This document shows, piece after piece, positions 1 to 5,049 of a stretch of DNA of 6,422 nt; within the stretch, counting starts at the first letter, position 1; every line of letters starts with the position of its first letter. Origin of the DNA: Solirubrobacteraceae bacterium (GTDB lineage Bacteria > Actinomycetota > Thermoleophilia > Solirubrobacterales > Solirubrobacteraceae); the NCBI GenBank assembly GCA_030043235.1, contig JASHYF010000107.1, forward strand, positions 1-6,422, in the 5' to 3' direction. Under the pieces are notes generated by a model that had not been told where the DNA came from, searched no databases, and saw only the letters and a list, made by a program, of their open reading frames with translations. The translations under genes were made by a program, and so were the position numbers.

Positions 1-1
1 C

Positions 2-127
2 GCGATCATGCCGGAGAACGTGGTCGTAGGCGAAGACGCCAAGGAGGTCGCCCAGTTCCTGGCGAAGTACTCGGGGCTGCAGGCGCAGAAGGTTCCGTCC
101 ACGAGCATCACGCTGTCGACGAAATAG
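2..127 (+). CDS. C-terminal end of a probable c-type cytochrome (partial)
   Basis: Only the last 41 residues are in the window, followed by a TAG stop; the start lies upstream of base 1. The frame reads AIMPENVVVGEDAKEVAQFL and continues with AKYSGLQA and a short polar tail. A Met-Pro followed some 12 to 15 residues later by an amphipathic helix of the type DAKEVAQFLAKYSG is the usual end of class I cytochrome c domains. There the Met is the second axial haem ligand and the last helix packs against the N-terminal one. The CxxCH haem site would be upstream and cannot be seen, so the assignment is by resemblance only. If correct, the protein is an exported electron carrier. It is co-directional with serS, but a strong inverted repeat starts 7 bases after its stop, which suggests a separate transcript. 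Confidence 0.5.
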   Translation, partial: AIMPENVVVGEDAKEVAQFLAKYSGLQAQKVPSTSITLSTK

Positions 128-133
128 CGCGAC

Positions 134-202
134 GCAGGTCGTTGACGTCGGCACGACCGCAGGACGCTTCGCGTGGCGGTCGTGCCGACGTCAACGATCT
201 GC
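134..202 (+). terminator. Long inverted repeat, candidate terminator after the cytochrome gene
   Basis: Two 27-base arms (134-160 and 176-202) are complementary at every position except one G-T wobble. The core TTGACGTCGGCACGACC lies in the left arm. The 15-base loop contains a further small ACGC-TTC-GCGT hairpin (164-174). It starts 7 bases after the cytochrome stop and ends 62 bases before serS, which fits a transcription terminator separating the two. Only a weak T run follows (CTTTGG), so it is not a textbook intrinsic terminator; U-poor hairpins are common at gene ends in GC-rich Actinomycetota. The stem is much longer than a typical terminator, so a dispersed palindromic repeat or a protein-binding site are alternatives. 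Confidence 0.55.
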
Positions 203-227
203 TTTGGCGGGACACGGGCCGCGGGGA

Positions 228-264
228 TTCGAGGGGGCTGCAAGGGACGGGATAGGCTCCGCGC
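228..264 (+). promoter_or_regulatory. Predicted serS promoter, leaderless layout
   Basis: A -10-like TAGGCT lies at 253-258, six bases before the GTG start at 265, so the expected transcription start falls on or next to the start codon. The best -35 candidate, TTCGAG at 228-233, is weak and has a 19-base spacer. No Shine-Dalgarno sits at the right distance. The TAG inside the -10 element (253-255) is in frame with serS and closes the frame upstream, so translation cannot start earlier. This is inferred from pattern and spacing only. Confidence 0.5.
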
Positions 265-1545
265 GTGCTCGACCTGAAGCTCATTCGCGAGGACCCCGAC
301 GGGGTTCGCGCCGCGTTGGCGCGTCGCGGCCCGGAGGCCGCGGCGGGGCTTGATCGCGTGATCGAGCTCGACCGGCGCCGGCGCGAGCTGCTTCCGCAGC
401 TGGAGGGGCTGCGCGCGGAGCAGAACCAGGCGAACGCGCGCATCAAGGCGGCCGCCGACGCGGGCGAGCGCGAGCGCGAGATCGCGGCGATGCGCGGCGT
501 GGCGGCGCGCGCGAAGGAGCTCGAGCAGGAGCTGGGCGAGGTCGAGCAGAGCCTGCAGGAGGCGCTCGTGCCGCTGCCCAACCTGCCCGATCGGACAGCC
601 GCGGACGGCCCCGAGGACGAGCTCGTGCGCGAGGTCGGCACGGTCTCTGAGCTCGGCTTTTCGCCGCGCGACCATCTGGAGCTCGCCGGGGAGATGATCG
701 ACACCGAGCGCGCCGCGAAGGTGTCGGGCACGCGCTTTGCGTATCTGAAAGGCGAGCTCGTGATGCTCGAGCTGGCGCTCGTGCGCTGGGCGTTCGAGAA
801 GGTGCGTGCGGCGGGATTCGAGCCGGTCGTGCCGCCCGTGCTGGTGCGCGAACGCGCGCTTTACGGGACCGGATTCCTGCCGGACACCGAGCAGCAGATC
901 TACAGCGTGCCCGAGGACGAGCTGTTCCTGGTGGGGACCTCCGAGGTCGCGCTCGCCTCGCTGCACGACGACGAGATCATCGATCGCGAGCGCCTGCCGC
1001 TGCGCTATGCTGGCTTCTCGCCGTGCTTCAGGCGCGAGGCGGGGGCAGCCGGCAAGGACACGCGCGGCATCATCCGCGTGCACCAGTTCGACAAGGTGGA
1101 GATGTTCAGCTTCGTCGCGCCGGAGGACTCGGCGGACGAGCACGAGGCGATCCTCGCGATCGAGGAGCAGATCCTCGGCGAGCTCGCGCTGCCCTATCGC
1201 GTGATGAACATCGCCGTCGGCGATCTCGGCAACTCGGCCGCGAAGAAGTACGACTGCGAGGCATGGCTGCCGAGCCAGGGGCGCTACCGCGAGCTGACCT
1301 CGTGCTCGAACACCACCGACTACCAAGCCCGCCGCCTGAACATCCGCACGCGCGCCGCGTCGTCCCCGAAGGGGGAGCGGGGCACGCGGGCGCTGCACAC
1401 GCTCAACGGCACCGCCGTCGCCGTCGGGCGCACGATCGTGGCGCTGCTCGAGAACGGGCAACAGGAGGATGGGAGCGTGGTGCTGCCCTCGTGCCTGGCT
1501 GCCTACGGCGCGCCGCAGCAGCTTGCAGCCGGCTCGCGCGAGTAG
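265..1545 (+). CDS. serS: Seryl-tRNA synthetase
   Basis: This cytoplasmic class II aminoacyl-tRNA synthetase activates serine with ATP and charges tRNA-Ser (and tRNA-Sec where present). The 426 residues match the usual bacterial length. Residues 1 to about 105 form the tRNA-binding antiparallel coiled coil, rich in Arg, Glu and Ala, starting MLDLKLIREDPDGVRAAL. The catalytic core follows. It has the serine-binding TSE (225-227), motif 2 around FRREAGAAGKDTRG (255-268) and the adjoining RVHQFDKVEMF (271-281). Further on are DLGNSAAKKYDCEAW (320-334) and ELTSCSNTTDYQARR (343-357), then motif 3 with LNGTAVAVGRTIVALLE (380-396) and GSVVLP (403-408). GTG 265 is the first possible start because an in-frame TAG lies at 253-255. 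The gene appears to be its own transcription unit. Nothing is missing or unusual in it. Confidence 0.97.
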   Translation: MLDLKLIREDPDGVRAALARRGPEAAAGLDRVIELDRRRRELLPQLEGLRAEQNQANARIKAAADAGEREREIAAMRGVAARAKELEQELGEVEQSLQEALVPLPNLPDRTAADGPEDELVREVGTVSELGFSPRDHLELAGEMIDTERAAKVSGTRFAYLKGELVMLELALVRWAFEKVRAAGFEPVVPPVLVRERALYGTGFLPDTEQQIYSVPEDELFLVGTSEVALASLHDDEIIDRERLPLRYAGFSPCFRREAGAAGKDTRGIIRVHQFDKVEMFSFVAPEDSADEHEAILAIEEQILGELALPYRVMNIAVGDLGNSAAKKYDCEAWLPSQGRYRELTSCSNTTDYQARRLNIRTRAASSPKGERGTRALHTLNGTAVAVGRTIVALLENGQQEDGSVVLPSCLAAYGAPQQLAAGSRE

Positions 1546-1617
1546 ACGCTCGAGCGAGTCTTCCGCGCCAGGCAGAGGGCCGGCTCACACGGCGGGCGGC
1601 GGCCGGTAATGATTGGA

Positions 1618-1645
1618 CCGAAGTTGCGGCTAGCCGCAACTTCGG
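1618..1645. promoter_or_regulatory. Perfect 28-bp palindrome, candidate operator of the TetR-type regulator
   Basis: The arm CCGAAGTTGCGGCT (1618-1631) is followed directly by its exact reverse complement (1632-1645) with no spacer, centred on GGCTAGCC. It lies 33 bases upstream of the regulator's start, and its right end overlaps the predicted -35 (1641-1646). TetR-family proteins bind palindromes of about this size as dimers and often repress their own promoter, so an autoregulatory operator is the simplest reading. It could also act as a U-poor terminator hairpin for serS, whose stop is 72 bases upstream; no T run follows on either strand. A second small inverted repeat, GACTA (1646-1650) and TAGTC (1664-1668), abuts it and overlaps the -10. 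Confidence 0.6.
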
Positions 1646-1678
1646 GACTAGACAATAAGAAGATAGTCTCTCCGCTAA
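1641..1678 (+). promoter_or_regulatory. Predicted promoter of the TetR/MarR-type regulator
   Basis: A -35-like TTCGGG (1641-1646) and a -10-like TAGTCT (1664-1669) are separated by exactly 17 bases. The GTG start at 1679 lies 9 bases after the -10, so the transcript would begin within a few bases of the start codon. The first five or so bases of the -35 lie inside the 28-bp palindrome, so a protein bound there would block RNA polymerase. The AT-richer stretch 1648-1670 stands out from the surrounding GC-rich DNA. Prediction from pattern only. Confidence 0.5.
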
Positions 1679-2632
1679 GTGTCAAGTGGGGAGCGGCAGG
1701 CGGCAGATGAGGCTCAGCGGACGAGGATCCTCGAGGCGATGGCCGAGATGACGGCGGAGCGCGGCGCCGGCGGGAGCGTGTCCGTGGCGGAGGTGATCGC
1801 GCGTGCGGGAGTCTCGAGCGCCGCCTTTCACGAGGCGTTTGCCGACCGCGAAGCCTGCCTGCTGGCGGCCTTCGAGCTTGGCGTCGAGCGCGCGCGCAGG
1901 GGCATGGTTCCCGCCTACGACGCCGAGACGCGCTGGCTGGACGCGATCAAGCTCGCGCTCGTGGCGTTCCTGTGCTTCCTCGAAGAGGAGCCCGCGCTCG
2001 GGCGCCTGCTGGTCGTGTATTCGATGAGCGGCGGCGAGCGGCTCCTGCGCCGCCGCGCGAGCGTGTTCGCCGAGCTCGCCGCGATGGTCGATCGCGGCGC
2101 TCTGGAGGGCTCGCCTGGCCGCCCGCAGCCGCCCAGGGTGATCGCCGAGGGCGTTGTGGGAGCGGTGCAGGCGGTGCTGCAGAACCGGCTGCTGGCCGGC
2201 CCGCCGGACGGAGTGATGGAGCTGTTCGGGTCTCTCGTGAGCATCATCGTGATGCCCTATCTCGGCGTGGGCGTCGCGCGGCGAGAGCTCGTCCGGCCGG
2301 CACCCCGCCCGCGCGCTCACGCGGCGTTCGCCCCGCCGCAGGGCGAGAGCGCCGGCCGACTCGATCCCGGCCTCGGCGTGCGCCTGACCTATCGCAGCTC
2401 CCGTGTGCTGGATGCGATCGCGCGCTACCCCGGGGCGAGCAATCGCGAGGTGGCCGACCGCGCGGGCATCGTCGACCAGGGCCAGGTCTCGAAGCTGCTG
2501 GCGCGTCTGCACGCGCGCGGCCTGATCGCGAACATCGGCGCGGGCAAAAGTCGCGGAGCTCCCAACTCGTGGAGGCTGACCGAGCCGGGGGAGCGTCTCC
2601 TGGCGCTGGACGCTAGCCGATCTGGAAGGTGA
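1679..2632 (+). CDS. TetR-type transcriptional regulator with a C-terminal MarR-like winged helix
   Basis: The 317-residue protein has two apparent DNA-binding halves. Residues 10-70 fit a TetR N-terminal domain: helix 1 is AQRTRILEAMAEMTAERG, and the helix-turn-helix is SVAEVIARAGVSSAAFHEAF (35-54), followed by the usual ADREACLLAAFE. Residues about 75-200 are a mainly helical, hydrophobic region corresponding to the TetR ligand and dimer domain. After a Pro/Arg-rich linker (about 201-230), residues 235-310 look like a winged helix of MarR type. That part contains SNREVADRAGI, QGQVSKLLARLHARGLI, a Gly/Lys-rich wing (GAGKSRGAPNSW) and RLTEPGERLL. TetR proteins are normally about 190-220 residues, so the tail is an addition of about 100. 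GTG 1679 is the first possible start because TAA (1676-1678) lies immediately before it in frame. The ligand and targets are unknown; self-control through the upstream palindrome is inferred. The 3' end overlaps the convergent peptidase gene by 20 bp. Confidence 0.88.
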   Translation: MSSGERQAADEAQRTRILEAMAEMTAERGAGGSVSVAEVIARAGVSSAAFHEAFADREACLLAAFELGVERARRGMVPAYDAETRWLDAIKLALVAFLCFLEEEPALGRLLVVYSMSGGERLLRRRASVFAELAAMVDRGALEGSPGRPQPPRVIAEGVVGAVQAVLQNRLLAGPPDGVMELFGSLVSIIVMPYLGVGVARRELVRPAPRPRAHAAFAPPQGESAGRLDPGLGVRLTYRSSRVLDAIARYPGASNREVADRAGIVDQGQVSKLLARLHARGLIANIGAGKSRGAPNSWRLTEPGERLLALDASRSGR

Positions 2633-4694
2633 GCGAGTCACAGTCGCCGTGCTTCGGCGTCAGCAGCAGGCGGTAGCTGCCGGCGCTCAGCGTGCCGTGC
2701 GCGCCGAGGTGCTGCGAGTTGCGTCCGGGGAAGGCGGTCATCTGCAGTGCGTGGCCGAGCGTCTGCCAGTGGGCGTGCCGATGTCTACCCACGCGCTTCT
2801 GCAACGAGGCGCCCACCCGCACCAGCATGCTGCTCACGAACGTGAAGCCGATCTTGGCGATCTTCGGATGCGCCGTGTCGAGGGCGATCAGCGCCTTCGT
2901 CGTGAGCGCCAGATCTGAAAGTCGCTCAGACGCGGCCACGGGGGGCGGAGGCGCTGCGACCGGCGCCGGCGAGTCCTCAGCGCCCGGGTCGCTTCCCGTG
3001 CTGGGGGGGATGGAGGAGGCGCCCGGTTCCGAGCCGCCGCCCGGCGAGGGTTTTTCGCCGCCGGCCGACGGCTGGAAGGCGGCGATCCCGTCGGGCGTGC
3101 CCACGCCCGTGGGGCCGTCGTAGCCCTTGCCCGCGCTGCAGATCGGCTGCCCGGAGCAACTCGCCTTCGCCTCTTCCGCGGGCGTGCAGCCCGTCGTGTA
3201 CGTCTCTTCGTCGAACGGCTGCAGGCACTCTCCGTTGGAGCCTTCGGTCACGTCGTGCAGCGGCGATGGCGATGGGGCGGCGTTTTCGTATCGGGCGGCG
3301 TTTTCGTAGAGCGTTCGCGCGGGATATGGGACGCCGTGCGCGCCTCCCGCCAGCGCGAACGTGGCGGCGATCAGCGGCGAGGCCAGGCTGGTGCCGCCGA
3401 CCGCGCACCAGTGCGCGGGGGAGCCCGGGACGAACGATTCGTCGCATTCGCCGCTGTTCGCCGAGGAGTCGTACACCGCCACGCCGGAGAAGGGGTCGGC
3501 GTCCGCCGACACGTCGGCGACCGCGCGTTTGCTCCCGCAGCCGACCGTGCTCCAATCCGAGGTCTCCTGTTGCCAGGGCTGGGCTTCGAACAGCACGCTG
3601 CAGCCCCCGCCGCTCGCACCGAAGCCTTCCGCTTCTCCTTCTTCCCGTTCTTCGCTGACGGCGCCGCCGTCGTTCCAGACCGTCTCGCCGGTCCATTCGC
3701 CGTCAGGACCCGGTTCCGCGAGCCTCGTCCCGCCGACCGCGATCACGTACTGAGAGGAGGCCGGGAAGTTCGCGTATTCCTGCGGTTCTTCTTCGAGCCA
3801 ATTGCGAAAGCCGTCGTCGCCGGCTGAAGCGGTGATGACGATGCCGGGGTGGTCGAACGCTCGATCGTATCTTTCCGCTTCTTCGCAGCCGGCGCCTTCC
3901 TCGCACTCAGGGCCTCCCCACGAGTTGGAGATCTCGTCCGCGCGCATCACTTCGGCCGCGGTCAGCTCAGCAGTGGCGAGGTCCGCGTACGAGGGGGATT
4001 CTGCCTCGACCAGCACGATCTTGCAGCTCTTCTGGCAGATCGCGTGGGCCGTCTCCACGTCCAGCGAGATCTCGATCGCCCAGCCCCTGGCTTCCTGCAC
4101 CAGTTTGCAGGCTGCGGCGTCGTCCTCTTTGCAGGCGGTTTCTTCGTCTGTCAAGGCTCCTTTCGACTGTGGAAAGGGCATCGGACTCGGGCTCGACTGC
4201 CCGTCCTGGTTGACCTTCTCGAAGCATTCGTCCGCCACGGTGCATTCGGGCAGCGAGAGCTCGTGGTCGTACTGGCTGAGGTCTTCTTCGATCGTCAGGT
4301 CGTTGTAGGCGTCGACCAGGGCGATCGTCTGTTCGCTCCCCGCTTCCGTCGGCAGCGAGTACACGCTGTGCAGTCCCCGCGGTCCGAGGACGAACGGTTC
4401 GAACCCGGTCGTCTCGGCCCGCGAGGTGGCCCGGCGGGACGCGTCCAGGGGACGCAGACGCGCTCGTGCCTGCCCGGTGCGTGGCACCAGGCGCTGCGCC
4501 ATGCACGCTGCGTGGCCGGGCGCCGGCGCCGGGCAAACGCCGCGTACGCCATAGTCCGACGCGGGCAGGGGCGATCGCGCGCCGGCGGACAGAGACGAGC
4601 GCGCTCCCGCGGCCATCGCCGGCGCCCACGCCAGCGCGAACGCGCCCGCGGCGACGCTGATCGACATGGCGATTTCTCGCTTGCGCGCAATCAT
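2613..4694 (-). CDS. Secreted S53 (sedolisin-like) serine-carboxyl peptidase
   Basis: A predicted extracellular endopeptidase of family S53, whose known members are mostly active at acid pH. Numbering from ATG 4694 (693 residues): residues 1-28 are a Sec signal peptide (KRE, hydrophobic stretch, AMA before AGA). An ATG 15 codons upstream (4739) is also open and would lengthen the basic n-region; neither has a clear Shine-Dalgarno. The catalytic region spans about 100-540. The Glu and Asp of EISLD (E208, D212), the oxyanion Asp in SAGDDG (D293) and the nucleophile in GGTSLASP (S436) are all present. The calcium-site pattern is also there, as HDVTEG (D481) and YDGPTGVGTP (D526). There is no long pro-kumamolisin domain; a short Cys-containing extension takes its place. 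About 19 cysteines suggest several disulfides. Acidic inserts precede E208 and interrupt the region before S436. A Pro/Gly/Ser linker (about 543-590) leads to a roughly 100-residue tail ending in SAGSYRLLLTP, resembling beta-sandwich tails of actinobacterial secreted proteins. Divergent from the kinase gene. Confidence 0.93.
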   Translation of the reverse strand: MIARKREIAMSISVAAGAFALAWAPAMAAGARSSLSAGARSPLPASDYGVRGVCPAPAPGHAACMAQRLVPRTGQARARLRPLDASRRATSRAETTGFEPFVLGPRGLHSVYSLPTEAGSEQTIALVDAYNDLTIEEDLSQYDHELSLPECTVADECFEKVNQDGQSSPSPMPFPQSKGALTDEETACKEDDAAACKLVQEARGWAIEISLDVETAHAICQKSCKIVLVEAESPSYADLATAELTAAEVMRADEISNSWGGPECEEGAGCEEAERYDRAFDHPGIVITASAGDDGFRNWLEEEPQEYANFPASSQYVIAVGGTRLAEPGPDGEWTGETVWNDGGAVSEEREEGEAEGFGASGGGCSVLFEAQPWQQETSDWSTVGCGSKRAVADVSADADPFSGVAVYDSSANSGECDESFVPGSPAHWCAVGGTSLASPLIAATFALAGGAHGVPYPARTLYENAARYENAAPSPSPLHDVTEGSNGECLQPFDEETYTTGCTPAEEAKASCSGQPICSAGKGYDGPTGVGTPDGIAAFQPSAGGEKPSPGGGSEPGASSIPPSTGSDPGAEDSPAPVAAPPPPVAASERLSDLALTTKALIALDTAHPKIAKIGFTFVSSMLVRVGASLQKRVGRHRHAHWQTLGHALQMTAFPGRNSQHLGAHGTLSAGSYRLLLTPKHGDCDSLTFQIG
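3275..3308 (-). repeat. 18-bp in-frame tandem duplication inside the peptidase gene
   Basis: GGGCGGCGTTTTCGTA occurs at 3275-3290 and again, identical, at 3293-3308, giving an 18-bp period. On the coding strand the two copies encode YENAAR then YENAAP, at about residues 463-474 from ATG 4694, between the serine motif and the calcium-site motif. The reading frame is kept. It looks like a recent slippage duplication in a surface loop. Confidence 0.85.
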
Positions 4695-4740
4695 CGGCGA
4701 ACACGCCCCACGTTTGTGGTGTCGGCGTCCAGGACGCATC

Positions 4741-4746
4741 GCTTTA
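4741..4746 (-). promoter_or_regulatory. Weak candidate -10 element for the peptidase gene
   Basis: Read on the minus strand, TAAAGC lies just before the upstream ATG (4739). A start about 7 bases downstream would fall near 4734, inside that reading frame, and would favour translation from ATG 4694. No good -35 lies 17 bases upstream (GCGTCT), which is typical of activator-dependent promoters and would fit the response-regulator-type repeats just upstream. Low confidence, since the element matches poorly. Confidence 0.2.
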
Positions 4747-4781
4747 GGCGCGGGACAGCGCGCAGACGCACGAGCGGATCG

Positions 4782-4821
4782 TCACCAGATCGTTACAGGC
4801 TGGTCACACAAGCGTCACGCC
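4782..4821. promoter_or_regulatory. Four-copy 11-bp direct repeat, PhoP/OmpR-type binding array
   Basis: On the plus strand four heptamers recur with exactly four bases between them: TCACCAG (4782), TTACAGG (4793), TCACACA (4804) and TCACGCC (4815). T at position 1 and A and C at positions 3 and 4 are invariant. An 11-bp period, one helical turn, is the hallmark of head-to-tail binding by OmpR/PhoB-family response regulators. The known Mycobacterium tuberculosis PhoP consensus is TCACAGC-N4-TCACAGC, which these copies resemble closely. The array lies about 43 to 82 bases upstream of ATG 4739 (88 to 127 from ATG 4694), a position suited to activating the peptidase. It is over 225 bases from the kinase start. 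Confidence 0.65.
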
Positions 4822-4956
4822 GGGCGCCCGCGCGCTCATCGATGATGGCGACGGGACGGTGGGACACGGCAGCAGGCAGCGTCCAGCCTGCCCGTAAGGG
4901 CGAGGAGGGGGGTGGGCCGCCGACACCCGCGCGCACCGAACCGCGCAGGGCGCAAC

Positions 4957-4990
4957 CGAACGGGGCGGGAGGCGAGACCCGCCCCGTTCG
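4957..4990. repeat. GC-rich hairpin with perfect 13-bp stem
   Basis: CGAACGGGGCGGG (4957-4969) is followed after an 8-base loop (AGGCGAGA) by its exact reverse complement (4978-4990). No T run follows on either strand, so it is not a classical terminator. It sits 59 bases upstream of the kinase start and 26 bases before its predicted -35. It could be an operator, a U-poor terminator for transcription entering from either side, or part of an untranslated RNA. Confidence 0.5.
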
Positions 4991-5015
4991 CCATGCGCGC
5001 TCCCCTGCACGGCAC

Positions 5016-5049
5016 GTGACGATGCCCTGCGAGCATTACGCTGATATCC
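5016..5049 (+). promoter_or_regulatory. Predicted kinase promoter, leaderless layout
   Basis: A -10-like TACGCT (5037-5042) ends 7 bases before the GTG start at 5050, so transcription should begin on or beside the start codon. The candidate -35 GTGACG (5016-5021) keeps the TGAC core of the consensus but has a short 15-base spacer. GTGACGATG here also matches a single unit of the repeat upstream of the peptidase (minus-strand form GTGACGATC), without the 11-bp repetition. No Shine-Dalgarno is visible. Confidence 0.45.

Larger units (their letters stand above)
4740..5049. other. Divergent intergenic region between peptidase and kinase
   Basis: About 310 bases (355 if the peptidase starts at 4694) carry no convincing gene. 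The small minus-strand frames here have no coding character. From left to right it holds: a weak -10 for the peptidase; a four-copy direct repeat (4782-4821); short palindromes CGGGCGCCCG (4821-4830) and TCATCGATGA (4837-4846); and a GCAGGC/GCCTGC hairpin (4872-4891). These are followed by an imperfect direct repeat GCGCACCGAAC (4931-4941) and GCGCAACCGAAC (4950-4961), a 13-bp-stem hairpin (4957-4990) and the kinase promoter (5016-5049). I could not match the middle part to any known riboswitch. Confidence 0.6.

Noticed and set aside
128..264. T-box or other riboswitch upstream of serS
   Set aside because: The structure is a simple hairpin directly after the cytochrome stop. No T-box conserved sequence is present, and serS appears leaderless, leaving no room for a leader RNA.
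108..731. 207-codon minus-strand frame opposite the start of serS
   Set aside because: It covers the inverted repeat and the serS coiled coil, and its Ser/Arg-rich product is typical of a shadow frame.
1680..1685. TTGACA on the minus strand near the regulator start, as a divergent promoter
   Set aside because: No TANNNT element lies at a 16-18-base spacing, and no gene on that strand would use it, since serS is on the other strand.
1682..2641. 319-codon open frame on the minus strand opposite the TetR-type gene
   Set aside because: It lies antisense to a gene with clear domain motifs. Its Arg/His/Ala-rich translation has no recognisable motifs, as expected from the complementary frame of a GC-rich gene.
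4840..5000. c-di-AMP riboswitch controlling the KdpD-like kinase
   Set aside because: I looked because these riboswitches often control K+ systems. The conserved blocks of that riboswitch are not recognisable here, and the kinase appears leaderless.
4804..5036. Small minus-strand frames in the divergent intergenic region
   Set aside because: They run through the hairpins and repeats, have no start signal, and their Pro/Arg/Cys composition reflects GC content only.
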